Shown: positions 8,316 to 17,237, numbered from the stretch's first letter. The stretch: 64,000 nt of DNA from Bacteroidales bacterium (GCA_021371955.1 JAJFVD010000003.1:1-64000), one strand, 5' to 3'. Numbers and translations are program-made. Notes: generated from the letters alone by a model not told the origin.

Positions 8316-10049
8316 ATGAGAAGAAAATTATTATCCGGAATAATTCTTACATTTCTTATTACGACAATGCTGGCGCAGGGTGTACGTACTGTTCCTGGCA
8401 GAGTTGTTGAGAGGGTGCACATCGCAACAGACAGGGATGCCTATGTTGCCGGTGAACCCGTCTGGATATCGCTTTATTGTTTTGATATTTCAAAGGGGCT
8501 GGGAAAACTGTCAACATTCAGCAGTGTTGCTTATATAGAACTTCAAAATGCTCAGGGGACAGTGATAACTGATAAAATTGCTGTCAATAACGGCAGGGGT
8601 GCCGGCAGGATAGAACTCCCGCCTGTACTTGCTACCGGAAATTACAGAATTATAGCCTACACAGGACAAATGTTAAACGAAGTAAATCCTGCTTTTTCTC
8701 AAAAACTAATTTCGGTATATAACACTTTGACATCGGAAAGAGTACCGGGCAATGTGATGGTTGGTAAAAAAGACTCTACATTAAGAGGGGAACTTGAGAA
8801 AAAATCCTCTTTTGATGGTGTGGCTAAAAACCTGGATGTGAGAATTTATGGAAACAATACTGTTATCCCTTCAAAATCAAAAATTCCGATATTAATTACT
8901 AATAATGGATCATCTGACATTGATGTCCATATATCAATTGTGAGAAATGACTCACTTCCTGCACCTGCAGGAACAGGCCTTTTGGCATTTCTTAATGGTA
9001 TTGATTATAATGCCGGAAGTGTCAGCTTTGCAAATGGGCCTACAGCTGATTATGAGGGAGAGGTAATTAAGGTTAAAGTCACACCTGAAAAAAAGGAGCC
9101 CCTCACAGACAAAGTCATCTGGCTTTCAGCTGCAGGTGGGCTTTCTGATATTTATACAACACTTATTGACAGTAGCGGAAGAGCCACTTTCTTTACAAAT
9201 TCCGTTTTTGGTGACCGGGAACTGGTTCTTGATGTTCCTGAAGCTGATACGAATATTACTCTTACCTATGAAATGACAGACCATTTCGTAAAACCATCGC
9301 CTGAACCTTTGCCTAAGCTTGTATTGCAGCGGAACATCGGAGAAACATTAAGGAGAAGGAGTCAGGAAATGCAGGTATGGAGAAGATTTGTTGCAGACAC
9401 ATTATTTGAAAAAATAAAACTTAAAAAGGATCCTCTTTTAACGCTTAATTCAAAAGTTTACAAACTCGATGATTATACCCGGTTTCCTGTAATGAAAGAG
9501 GTTGTTTCCGAGTTTATTTCCGAGCTTCGCTTCAGAAAGGTTGAGGAAAAAACCTATTTGCAAATGATTTTAAGCGACCAGCTTAGTAATGTGAGTATAT
9601 CTAAATATAATACACTTGTGCTTCTGGATGGCATACCTGTGTTTGACCATTCAAAAATACTCAACTATGACCCGCTTAAAGTTAGAAGCATCACTGTTTA
9701 TAACGGAGAATTCCTGATTGGATATTTAAGTTTTAACGGTATTGCCTCTTTTGAAACATACAAGAGAGATTATTCCGGGCTTAAATTCAACAGAAATACA
9801 AGGATTCTTGATTTCAAAGGAGTACAGTTCCCTTCCAGGTTCATAGGCAAAGAGGTGCGGGATGGAGAAAAAATTCCGGATATGAGAAGCGTCATTTACT
9901 GGGATCCTCAGGTTTCAATAAGAAAAGGAGAGAGTATGGATCTGTCATTAATTACTCCCAACTATGAGGGGAAATTTATTATTACAATTGAAGGAATAGA
10001 TTCGGATGGAAGGGGTGTCATATATAAAAAAGAGTTTAGTGTAAGGTAG
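8316..10049 (+). CDS. Exported MG2-like protein with a TonB-plug-like segment
   Basis: 577 aa with a signal peptide (MRRKLLSGIILTFLITTMLAQ). Residues about 30-125 look like a macroglobulin MG2-type fold (VHIATDRDAYVAGEPVWISL, then TGNYRIIAYT). Residues about 395-485 resemble a TonB receptor plug: TLVLLDGIPVFDHSKILNYD, then VRSITVYNGEFLIGYLSFNG, but no beta-barrel follows. I chose ATG 8316 because the in-frame starts upstream overlap the DUF4249 gene and would hide the signal peptide. Proteins of this layout sit beside TonB/DUF4249 pairs. Function is not known; a periplasmic role with the receptor is inferred from context. Confidence 0.8.
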   Translation: MRRKLLSGIILTFLITTMLAQGVRTVPGRVVERVHIATDRDAYVAGEPVWISLYCFDISKGLGKLSTFSSVAYIELQNAQGTVITDKIAVNNGRGAGRIELPPVLATGNYRIIAYTGQMLNEVNPAFSQKLISVYNTLTSERVPGNVMVGKKDSTLRGELEKKSSFDGVAKNLDVRIYGNNTVIPSKSKIPILITNNGSSDIDVHISIVRNDSLPAPAGTGLLAFLNGIDYNAGSVSFANGPTADYEGEVIKVKVTPEKKEPLTDKVIWLSAAGGLSDIYTTLIDSSGRATFFTNSVFGDRELVLDVPEADTNITLTYEMTDHFVKPSPEPLPKLVLQRNIGETLRRRSQEMQVWRRFVADTLFEKIKLKKDPLLTLNSKVYKLDDYTRFPVMKEVVSEFISELRFRKVEEKTYLQMILSDQLSNVSISKYNTLVLLDGIPVFDHSKILNYDPLKVRSITVYNGEFLIGYLSFNGIASFETYKRDYSGLKFNRNTRILDFKGVQFPSRFIGKEVRDGEKIPDMRSVIYWDPQVSIRKGESMDLSLITPNYEGKFIITIEGIDSDGRGVIYKKEFSVR

Positions 10050-10069
10050 TTTTATTAACCATTTGCAAT

Positions 10070-11083
10070 ATGTCAGTAAGGAAATCAGGAGCAAAAGCAT
10101 TATTGTTAACGTTGTTAATCGTTTCTTTTGGAACAGCTTATTCTCAGGAGAACAGCTTTCTTCGGAAAATGAAATTTGACGGAAGCTTAAAAACGAAATA
10201 TGAATACGCTTTAGAGACCAATATGTCAAGGTTTTCTGTAAGGAATTCAAGACTTGGCCTTTCCGGCGATATGAATTCGTATGTTTCATATAGGGTACAA
10301 ATAGAGCTTAGCAATGAAGGTAAATTTGAAGTACTGGATCTTTCGGCAACGCTAAAACCCATGAAAAACCTTACTGTAACAATGGGTCAGACCTCTATTC
10401 CCATTTATAACTCATCTCAGATAACTCCGGCTCAGATGATGTTTGCAAACAGAACTTTTCTTGCGAAATATTTTGTACCGGGGACAAGAGATCTTGGAGT
10501 ATTAGCTGCTTACAATTTTTCTGTTTCGGGAGTGCCTGTCGAGCTTGACGCAGGTGCATTCAATGCATCCAAAAGCAACAATCCTGTTTGGACGGATAAC
10601 CTCTCCTGGTCTGCAAGAGCGATAATTGGAAGTATGGATGGATTCAGAGCATCAGCAAAAGTTTACAGATATCCGGGAATTGATGCAGACTTTTTTTTGT
10701 GGGGAGCCGACATGAGATATGGAAAAGAGCGGTTTAAAATTGAAGCAGAGGTGCTGGACAGAGAGGATCAGTCTACCGGAGATAATCTATTTTCTTCTTG
10801 CCTGCAGGGAGGTTATTCCTTCCCGATAAAAAACGGAGGTATGTTTAAAGATATAACACCTGCATTAAGATGGGATTTGATGGGACACAAAATTGCAGTT
10901 AACGGGATAGGTGTTAACAGGCTCACATTTGGTCTCTCTTTCGGATTCACTTCGAAACCTTTTTCTTCTTTGTTGCGCATAGATTTTGAGAAATATTTCA
11001 AGAAAAATATCCTTCCGGAATTTACAAGATATGAAGAGATGGATTCCGACAAAATAACAGTAGAACTCCAGATAATATTTTAA
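10070..11083 (+). CDS. Outer-membrane porin (phosphate-selective porin O/P-like)
   Basis: 337 aa with a signal peptide of about 25 residues (ending GTAYSQ). The mature part alternates polar and aromatic residues as expected for a beta-barrel: FDGSLKTKYEYALETNMSRF, then SRLGLSGDMNSYVSYRVQIE, and it ends in an aromatic residue (QIIF). This layout fits the porin O/P-like group of Bacteroidota, which form passive channels. It is 20 nt after the MG2-like gene and 2 nt before the peptidase gene. Substrate is unknown; phosphate selectivity cannot be assumed. Confidence 0.8.
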   Translation: MSVRKSGAKALLLTLLIVSFGTAYSQENSFLRKMKFDGSLKTKYEYALETNMSRFSVRNSRLGLSGDMNSYVSYRVQIELSNEGKFEVLDLSATLKPMKNLTVTMGQTSIPIYNSSQITPAQMMFANRTFLAKYFVPGTRDLGVLAAYNFSVSGVPVELDAGAFNASKSNNPVWTDNLSWSARAIIGSMDGFRASAKVYRYPGIDADFFLWGADMRYGKERFKIEAEVLDREDQSTGDNLFSSCLQGGYSFPIKNGGMFKDITPALRWDLMGHKIAVNGIGVNRLTFGLSFGFTSKPFSSLLRIDFEKYFKKNILPEFTRYEEMDSDKITVELQIIF

Positions 11084-11085
11084 AT

Positions 11086-12675
11086 ATGAAAAATTTATTG
11101 CCTGCCGGCATATTGCTTTTAGTTCTTTCTTCATGCAGCTTCACACCCGATTCAGAGAAGCTTATAAGTGTGGACGAAATGAAAAGAGTTACGTCTGTCC
11201 TTTCTTCGGATGAATTTATGGGAAGGAAGCCATTCACTTTGGGAGAAAACCTTACAATAGCTTTTCTGGCTCAGGAGCTGCAGCAGATTGGCTTTGAACC
11301 GCCCTTTGAAGGAAGTTATTTTCAGGCAGTTCCAATGACAGAGACAACCTCAAAGGTGGAGGGTCCTGTAACTATTGCCGTAAGAGGTGAAAAATTATCA
11401 TTTAATGCTCCGGATGAAGTTGCTGTTAGTTCTCCGGACCCGCAGGAAAACATATCCATATCAAATTCGAAGATGGTATTTGCCGGTTTCGGAATTGATT
11501 CGCCGGATGACAAATGGGATGATTTTAAGGGGATGGACCTCAAAGGGAAAACATTGGTTGTTCTCATAAACGACCCAGGCCTTTACTCTTCGGATACAAC
11601 ACTTTTCAGGGGAAAAGAGATGACTATTTTTGGAAGATGGACATATAAATTTGAAGAGGCTGCAAGAAAGGGGGCCGATGCAATTTTAATCATACACGAG
11701 TCTCTGGGTGCCGGATATGAATTTAATGTTCCCAGAAACAGTTCAATATCTGCCAGACTTTTTATCGATGACAAAGGTGCCACAAAGAGGTGTAAAGCAA
11801 CAGGATGGCTTTCCGAAGCAAGTGCAGACAAGATTTTTTCAAAACTGGGTTATAATGTGAAAGAGCTGAGGATGGCAGCAACCAAAAGAGATTTTCAGCC
11901 ATTTGAGATGGATGCGGCATTTTCTGTCAACATAAAGAACAAAATTACGCAAAACACATCCACTAATGTGGCCGGAATAATGAGGGGCACAAAACGCCCG
12001 GACGAGGCTATTGTAATTACTGCCCACTGGGACCACTTTGGAATAGGCGAAATCCAGAACGGAGACTCAGTTTATAATGGTGCCGTTGATAACGGGACAA
12101 CGATGGCGTGGGCATTTGAAATTGGACGCGCATTTTCAAAAGCCGGAAAGAGGCCGGAAAGATCAATAATATTGCTTTTCCCAACCGCCGAAGAACAAGG
12201 CCTAAACGGGAGTGAATACTATACAGAGCACCCAATAGTTCCAATGGAAAAAACAATCGCCTGTTTAAATAACGACATGATGGTTCCGAGAGGGAAGATG
12301 AATGATATTACAATGATAGGATTTGGCTATTCTTCGCTGGACTCGCTCTATGAAATTGTCGCCAAAAAACAGGGCAGATATCTTTTACCTGACCCTAACT
12401 CTCATACCGGTCTCTTCTTCCGGAGTGACCATTTTCCTTTCTTTAAAAAAGGAGTGCCCTCTCTTTGGGCCTTCGGATGCTTCGACAGCAGAGAACATGG
12501 TAAAGAATGGGCAGTTGAAAGTTGGGATAATTTTATAAAGAATGTTTATCATACTCCAGCGGACAACTATGATCCCAACTGGGACTGGTCCGGGATTGCA
12601 GAAGACACAAGGATGGCTTTTGATGTAGCATGGATGCTTTCAAAATCAAATAAAAAAAGACCTCGTTTATATTAA
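11086..12675 (+). CDS. M28 family zinc aminopeptidase, lipoprotein
   Basis: 529 aa. A lipobox LVLSSC places the lipid on Cys17. A PA-type insert (about 130-250) precedes the M28 catalytic domain. The zinc ligands expected for the family can be read in order: His314 in HWDHFG, Asp335 in VDNGTT, Glu369-370 in TAEEQG, Asp397 in LNNDMM and His449 in RSDHFPFF. Family members remove N-terminal residues from peptides. Its place behind a TonB receptor and a porin suggests peptide processing in the periplasm or on the outer membrane, which is inference. The start is 2 nt after the porin stop. Confidence 0.92.
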   Translation: MKNLLPAGILLLVLSSCSFTPDSEKLISVDEMKRVTSVLSSDEFMGRKPFTLGENLTIAFLAQELQQIGFEPPFEGSYFQAVPMTETTSKVEGPVTIAVRGEKLSFNAPDEVAVSSPDPQENISISNSKMVFAGFGIDSPDDKWDDFKGMDLKGKTLVVLINDPGLYSSDTTLFRGKEMTIFGRWTYKFEEAARKGADAILIIHESLGAGYEFNVPRNSSISARLFIDDKGATKRCKATGWLSEASADKIFSKLGYNVKELRMAATKRDFQPFEMDAAFSVNIKNKITQNTSTNVAGIMRGTKRPDEAIVITAHWDHFGIGEIQNGDSVYNGAVDNGTTMAWAFEIGRAFSKAGKRPERSIILLFPTAEEQGLNGSEYYTEHPIVPMEKTIACLNNDMMVPRGKMNDITMIGFGYSSLDSLYEIVAKKQGRYLLPDPNSHTGLFFRSDHFPFFKKGVPSLWAFGCFDSREHGKEWAVESWDNFIKNVYHTPADNYDPNWDWSGIAEDTRMAFDVAWMLSKSNKKRPRLY

Positions 12676-12690
12676 ACAAACCTACAAAAT

Positions 12691-13149
12691 ATGAATTTAG
12701 TTATTGAAGAGGCCAGGATAGGCGATTTGAATACTCTGGTTGAGTTTCAGCTTAAAATGGCAATGGAAACTGAAGAATTAAAATTAGACAGAGAAATTCT
12801 CAGTAGAGGAGTTAAAGCTGTTTATGAAGACCCTGCAAAAGCAAGATATTTTGTTGCAAGAATTGGCGAACGTGTTGTTGGAATGCTTATGATCACACTT
12901 GAGTGGAGCGACTGGAGAAATGGCTGGGTCTGGTGGATTCAGTCTGTTTATGTTGAGCAGGAATTCAGAAAAGACGGGATATTCCGTTCTTTGTACACAT
13001 ACATCAGAAATCTTGTGGAAAATTCGGACAGTGTAAGGGGGCTTCGCCTGTATGTTGATAAAAGAAACATTAAAGCACAAAAGGTATACAATGCTCTTGG
13101 TATGACAGGAGAACACTATACCACTTATGAATGGATGAAAAACGATTAA
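12691..13149 (+). CDS. GNAT family N-acetyltransferase
   Basis: 152 aa, a single GNAT domain. Motif A can be read as IQSVYVEQEFRKDGIFRSLY (residues about 83-102), where the usual R/Q-x-x-G-x-G/A acetyl-CoA loop appears as RKDGIF. The C-terminal NIKAQKVYNALGM fits motif B. It transfers an acetyl group from acetyl-CoA to an amine of unknown identity in the cytosol. It begins 15 nt after the M28 peptidase gene and is followed within 8 nt by the CidA-like gene, so it belongs to the same transcription unit. Confidence 0.88.
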   Translation: MNLVIEEARIGDLNTLVEFQLKMAMETEELKLDREILSRGVKAVYEDPAKARYFVARIGERVVGMLMITLEWSDWRNGWVWWIQSVYVEQEFRKDGIFRSLYTYIRNLVENSDSVRGLRLYVDKRNIKAQKVYNALGMTGEHYTTYEWMKND

Positions 13150-13157
13150 TTGGACAG

Positions 13158-13535
13158 ATGAAATTCCCGGAAGTAAAGTTAATACTAAAGTTCCTCGCCG
13201 GAATAGCCGTTTTACTGTTAAGCTATTACACAGGCGAAGGAATCAGTTATTTAATTAATGGCTTCATCTCTCCTGCAGTACTGGGGATGGTTATCCTCTT
13301 CTTGTTGCTTAAATCGGGAATAACAAAAGTTGAATGGGTAGAAAAACCTGCAACTTTTCTTCTGGACAATTTAATGTTGTTTTTTATACCGGCAACTGTG
13401 GGTATTGCACTCATACCATATGAAATTATAAAGGACGATTACATAACAATAATATTGGCAGCAGCATTAAGCTCGTTTTTAGTATTGTGGCTTGTTGGTT
13501 TTATTGTTGAAAAACAGGAGAAAAGTGATAAATAA
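13158..13535 (+). CDS. CidA/LrgA family membrane protein
   Basis: 125 aa with four predicted membrane segments. The text LSYYTGEGISYLINGFISPA, then VLGMVILFLLL, and later ATFLLDNLMLFFIPATVGI matches the CidA/LrgA family. Family members form holin-like or transport complexes with LrgB; some LrgAB-type pairs export or import small carboxylates such as pyruvate. I start at ATG 13158, since an ATG 27 nt upstream would overlap the GNAT gene and add a charged tail. Its end overlaps the LrgB start by 11 nt. Confidence 0.87.
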   Translation: MKFPEVKLILKFLAGIAVLLLSYYTGEGISYLINGFISPAVLGMVILFLLLKSGITKVEWVEKPATFLLDNLMLFFIPATVGIALIPYEIIKDDYITIILAAALSSFLVLWLVGFIVEKQEKSDK

Positions 13536-14238
13536 TCCGGCCATACTTGAAATTTTCTTTATTGTTCTCACCACTTCGGCATATCTGTTGGGGAGATTGC
13601 TCTATAGAAAAACGGGTTATATGCTTTTGCATACCGTCATAACCTCTACAATACTGATTATTTTGTTTTGCAATATCTTCACAATTGATATTCGCAGTTA
13701 CGAGTCCAATACAAAAGTCATTAATTATTTACTTAACCTCTCGGTAGTTGCGTTAGGCTATCTGCTTTATAAAGAATATGACTTTATTCGTTCCAGAGGT
13801 GCAGCAATATTATCCGCAACTTTTTTTGGCAGTCTTGCCGCAATAATAAGTGTTGCCGGCATATCCATTTTGATGGGAGCGAGATATGAAACAATAATTA
13901 CATTATTGCCAAAATCTATCACTACGCCAATTGCAATAGTTTTAAGCGGACAATCGGGCGGGATGGTATCATTAACCGCTGTAATAGTAATTCTGTCCGG
14001 GATATTCGGAGCCGTTGCAGGTCCCTGGTTTTTAAAACTCACAGGAATAAAAACCCCTTTTGCAAAAGGATTGGCTCTCGGGTCTGCTGCTCACGGTATT
14101 GGAACAGCAAAAGCTTTGGAAATGGGCGCTCTTGAAGGTGCGGCAGGAGGTCTTGCAATTGCGTTGATGGGATTTTTCACATCAGTGCTAATGCCATTGA
14201 TTTTACCCTTTATAAAGATTATTTCGGAAAAATTTTAA
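13525..14238 (+). CDS. lrgB: LrgB family membrane protein
   Basis: 237 aa polytopic inner-membrane protein. The conserved LrgB core is present: LPKSITTPIAIVLSGQSGG, then FAKGLALGSAAHGIGTAKAL. I start at GTG 13525, which has a clear Shine-Dalgarno AGGAG at 13516-13520, unusual in this phylum; a TTG 33 nt upstream is less likely. It overlaps the CidA-like gene by 11 nt, so the two are translated together and probably form one complex. It is the last gene of the nine-gene unit. The convergent gene ends 3 nt away with no terminator between. Confidence 0.9.
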   Translation: MINNPAILEIFFIVLTTSAYLLGRLLYRKTGYMLLHTVITSTILIILFCNIFTIDIRSYESNTKVINYLLNLSVVALGYLLYKEYDFIRSRGAAILSATFFGSLAAIISVAGISILMGARYETIITLLPKSITTPIAIVLSGQSGGMVSLTAVIVILSGIFGAVAGPWFLKLTGIKTPFAKGLALGSAAHGIGTAKALEMGALEGAAGGLAIALMGFFTSVLMPLILPFIKIISEKF

Positions 14239-14241
14239 GAG

Positions 14242-15072
14242 CTACCAGTCGGAGTTTGCCGGAGTATTTATTTTTTCGAATTTTTGAATGATTAAATCCT
14301 CTATGAAATAAGATATCATCATTGTCCCTTGATAAAAATGGATCTGAAGTTTTTTCCCTTTTTCCCAATTTGTAACAATATCTTCGGCAGGAACATTATA
14401 TTTATACAATCCCTTGACTTTAGATGATACGACGTCTGACAATTCTCCCTTTTCATAGTGAAACCAAATGTCGGAAATGGTAATTCTAAGCTTATTGTCT
14501 TTAACTCTTAGCTGAAGATTATAGTATATAAAATTTGAGTATGAAATAGTCTGCTGTGGACTTGTTGTACTTACCCACGGAACAATCTGTTTAATAGAAA
14601 ACACACCCGATATGGTGTCTTGAACGAGAGTTTTATTAACCGAGTCCTGTGAGAGTGAAAATGTATTTACAAGCCAACTTTTTGCTAAAGCCCAAAGCTC
14701 CTTTTTTGAAACGCCTGGAATATCGATAATCTTATCAAAAACAATTTTCCCTTCGGAATAATTAACCAATCGTGAGTGCCATGTTCTGAATACGACTCCT
14801 TTTACTGAGTACCTTTTTACCTCATTGTAAAGAATCGAACTGTTTTTCTTTGCTCCTTCTTTTGCATACTCAATATGAAAATCGCTATTGGAAGCAATTA
14901 CATAGTTATTGTATGCATTTGCTTCAAGATTCATAACTGAAGGGTATCGGACAATACTTATTCCGGTAATGGAATCGTTACCGGTTGTAATTATATAGTC
15001 ACCCTGTGCGGTTAACCTATCAGGTGAAACAAGAATAAAAAGAGTTAATAAAGAAATGAACAAAGCTTTCAT
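14242..15072 (-). CDS. DUF4468 family exported protein (copy 2)
   Basis: 276 aa with a signal peptide (about 1-22, ending LTAQG). The middle part GKIVFDKIIDIPGVSKKELW begins the DUF4468 domain, whose family has a TBP-like fold and no known function. It is a tandem paralogue of the gene at 15086: both share YxVTTxNDxI-type openings, LYNEVK/QYNEVK, the domain start and an Asp-Trp or Asn-Trp C-terminus. It lies 13 nt downstream of that copy, so they are cotranscribed and arose by duplication. Location is periplasmic by signal peptide. Confidence 0.82.
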   Translation of the reverse strand: MKALFISLLTLFILVSPDRLTAQGDYIITTGNDSITGISIVRYPSVMNLEANAYNNYVIASNSDFHIEYAKEGAKKNSSILYNEVKRYSVKGVVFRTWHSRLVNYSEGKIVFDKIIDIPGVSKKELWALAKSWLVNTFSLSQDSVNKTLVQDTISGVFSIKQIVPWVSTTSPQQTISYSNFIYYNLQLRVKDNKLRITISDIWFHYEKGELSDVVSSKVKGLYKYNVPAEDIVTNWEKGKKLQIHFYQGTMMISYFIEDLIIQKFEKINTPANSDW

Positions 15073-15085
15073 GTTGAATAACTAA

Positions 15086-15898
15086 TTACCAATTATCATC
15101 AGTTTTTGGCTTTTTACATACCTGCACAAAATTTGCAATCAGCCTCTCTTCGATGGAATAAAAAGTAAGCAGCATTGCTTTATAATAGTGACTCTTGATT
15201 GTGTTACCAGATCTCCACTCCTTTGTGAATACTTCTGCCTTAACATCAAATGCATAACGGGCAGCATCGTTGAAAATAGCTCCTTTTTCGTAATGATATA
15301 CAATGTTTCCTGCTGTTAGCCTTGCTTTATTGTCTTTTACACGGAAGGCAACATCGTAGTATATGAAACTATTGAACTTGCCTTGAGAAATTGAGAAGTC
15401 AATCAGTTTCCTGATCATTATTGTTCCTCCTTCCTTGTCCTCGACAAGTGTTTTCTGAATTTGATCTGCAGTTAAAGAGAGTCCGATAATAATTGCATTC
15501 CGGATGGAAGAGTACAGTTCTTCTTTAGTTTTACCAGGTGCCTCAACGATAGTATCAAAAATAACCTTACCATCTACAAGCGGAACTTTTCTTGAGTGCA
15601 GGGATTTATATAATATGCCATTGGCATAATAGGATTTTACTTCGTTATATTGGATATCCTGAGGTTTTTTTGATTTTGCTGTTGTATATATAAGTTTATA
15701 ATCTTCATATTTTGGCATAAGGTTCTCATTGTAAACATTTACACCATATTTCTCGAGGCTGCCGGGAACCCCGGTAATTGTAATGTTTTTTATGGTATCA
15801 TTCTCAGTTGTTACAATGTAGTCGTTCTGAGCATAGGCAGGCTGGCCGACAATCATAAACGCTAAAATAAATCCAAGACAGAAGTAATACTTTTTCAT
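15086..15898 (-). CDS. DUF4468 family exported protein (copy 1)
   Basis: 270 aa with a signal peptide ending PAYAQ (about residue 24). The DUF4468 domain begins at GKVIFDTIVEAPGKTKEELY. After it come FIYYDVAFRVKDNKARLTAG and IVYHYEKG, which are closely matched in the second copy at 14242. The N-terminal third (DYIVTTENDTIKNITITG) looks like a small beta-rich repeat found in Bacteroidota exported proteins. Function unknown. The pair stands between a membrane protein gene and the convergent LrgB gene. Confidence 0.83.
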   Translation of the reverse strand: MKKYYFCLGFILAFMIVGQPAYAQNDYIVTTENDTIKNITITGVPGSLEKYGVNVYNENLMPKYEDYKLIYTTAKSKKPQDIQYNEVKSYYANGILYKSLHSRKVPLVDGKVIFDTIVEAPGKTKEELYSSIRNAIIIGLSLTADQIQKTLVEDKEGGTIMIRKLIDFSISQGKFNSFIYYDVAFRVKDNKARLTAGNIVYHYEKGAIFNDAARYAFDVKAEVFTKEWRSGNTIKSHYYKAMLLTFYSIEERLIANFVQVCKKPKTDDNW

Positions 15899-15937
15899 GG
15901 CAAAATTTATTATAGGTAATAGATTAAAGTTAACTAA

Positions 15938-16549
15938 TTATTTCGCAAGAGGGCTATCCATTTTATCAATTTCCCTGTTGTGAAGGCCGGAGATGAGAAT
16001 CATAAGTAATGCACCAACCAGTGCATAAAACATGTCAGCCTGAGTGTCCCAGATATATCCCTGAGTTCCAAGGAATTCTTGCCCGGCTTCAACGCTTAAT
16101 ACCGCAACCCACCACTCGATTATTTCATAAACAGCACTAAACGCCAAAGCAAAAGAGACTACTGCAACAGAGTTCCATACTCCTTTTCCAAGAATTTTTT
16201 TACGGATTAGAAATTCTCTTGCAACCAAAACAGGCGTAAAGCCCTGAAAAATATGTCCTATTTTATCGTAACTGTTTCTCCCTGTTTCGAACACCTCTTT
16301 AATCCAGTCAAATAATGGGACTCTGGCATAAGTGTAGTGACCTCCGACAAACAGAATCAGACAATGGGCAAGGATAATAATATAAGCCAGGTCGGTGAAT
16401 CTGAATTTATGATATGTAAGTCCAAACAAAAAAAGGGCAGCCACTCCCGGCAGAACTTCCAATACCCAAACGCCATAGTCGTAAGGATTAACAGCGGACC
16501 AAATTAAAACAGTGAAGAAGACAACGAGCATTGTCCAGTATCTGTTCAT
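15938..16549 (-). CDS. DUF2238/YjdF family inner-membrane protein
   Basis: 203 aa with about six membrane segments. The family's conserved text is easy to read: VGGHYTYARVPLFDWI, then RNSYDKIGHIFQGFTPVLVA, YEIIEWW, and FLGTQGYIWDTQADMFYALV. The role of YjdF/DUF2238 proteins is not established. Length matches the family. It lies 39 nt upstream of the DUF4468 pair on the same strand and downstream of the RRM gene's terminator, so it probably has its own promoter in 16550-16607, though I could not identify one. Confidence 0.87.
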   Translation of the reverse strand: MNRYWTMLVVFFTVLIWSAVNPYDYGVWVLEVLPGVAALFLFGLTYHKFRFTDLAYIIILAHCLILFVGGHYTYARVPLFDWIKEVFETGRNSYDKIGHIFQGFTPVLVAREFLIRKKILGKGVWNSVAVVSFALAFSAVYEIIEWWVAVLSVEAGQEFLGTQGYIWDTQADMFYALVGALLMILISGLHNREIDKMDSPLAK

Positions 16550-16607
16550 GTAAGTTTAGTGTTAAGTTTTTCTAAACAATATTACAGATAATTGATTTAT
16601 GTTCAAA

Positions 16608-16646
16608 ATAAAAAAAGAAAAAGGCTGTCTGAATAATCAGACAGCC
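16608..16646 (-). terminator. Terminator of the RRM protein gene
   Basis: GGCTGTCTGA (16623-16632) and TCAGACAGCC (16637-16646) form a 10-bp stem with an ATAA loop. On the minus strand it is followed by a T-rich tract (complement of 16608-16622). It starts 22 nt after the RRM gene's stop codon. Confidence 0.9.
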
Positions 16647-16668
16647 CTCTAAACGGATATACCAGATA

Positions 16669-17022
16669 CTAGTATTCTCTTCTTCCGCCACCACCGCTAG
16701 GTCTTCCGCCGCCAAAACCGCCACGACTTCCGCCACCAAAACCGCCACGGCTTCCGCCACCACGATTTCCACCTCTGTCTTCTCTTGGTTTAGCAACATT
16801 CACGCTGATAACTTTACCATCGTACTCGGCTTGATCAAGTTCTTCGATTGCTTTTTTTGCTTCTGCCTCAGTTGGCATTTCAACAAATCCGAATCCTCTT
16901 GATTTACCTGTTTCTCTGTCTGTGATTACTTTAGCTGATGAAATTTCACCATACTCTGCAAACAATTCTCTTAGGTCGGCATCTCTAACGGCCCAGCTTA
17001 AATTGGAAATAAAAATGTTCAT
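16669..17022 (-). CDS. RRM RNA-binding protein with glycine/arginine-rich tail
   Basis: 117 aa. One RNA recognition motif: RNP2 is IFISNL at residues 3-8 and RNP1 is KSRGFGFVEM at 40-49. A low-complexity RGG-type tail runs from about 82 to 117, with repeats of GGFGGGSRGGFGGG type. Such small RRM proteins are common in Bacteroidota and cyanobacteria, where several respond to cold or act as RNA chaperones; that role here is inference. It is monocistronic, with its own promoter at 17154-17186 and terminator at 16608-16646. The leader is about 125 nt, long enough for control at the RNA level. Confidence 0.95.
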   Translation of the reverse strand: MNIFISNLSWAVRDADLRELFAEYGEISSAKVITDRETGKSRGFGFVEMPTEAEAKKAIEELDQAEYDGKVISVNVAKPREDRGGNRGGGSRGGFGGGSRGGFGGGRPSGGGGRREY

Positions 17023-17153
17023 TAAATAAACTTTAAAATAAAAAAATAATTCTGTCCGGAGTGCGTTATATACAAAAGTCTACTTAACAACATTAATAGT
17101 AAACAGGCAAGTGAGATGTTTTGAATACGGTCTTAAAAAACTCCGGTTCGGCG

Positions 17154-17186
17154 CAAAGGTAAGTTTATTTTTCACATAAACGCAAA
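17154..17186 (-). promoter_or_regulatory. Promoter of the RRM gene
   Basis: On the minus strand, -7 TACCTTTG (complement of 17154-17161) and -33 TTTG (complement of 17183-17186) are 21 nt apart, a full match to the Bacteroidota consensus. It implies a 5' leader of about 125 nt before the start at 17022. Confidence 0.65.
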
Positions 17187-17205
17187 TATCTTTCCGAAAC
17201 TTAGG

Positions 17206-17237
17206 TTTGCTTTAGTTTTAAATAAGGGCTATCTTTG
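17206..17237 (+). promoter_or_regulatory. Promoter of the FemAB-like gene
   Basis: TTTG at 17206-17209 and TATCTTTG at 17230-17237 with a 20-nt spacer fit the Bacteroidota consensus exactly. The start codon is 35 nt downstream. It is back to back with the RRM promoter, about 20 nt apart. Confidence 0.7.
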
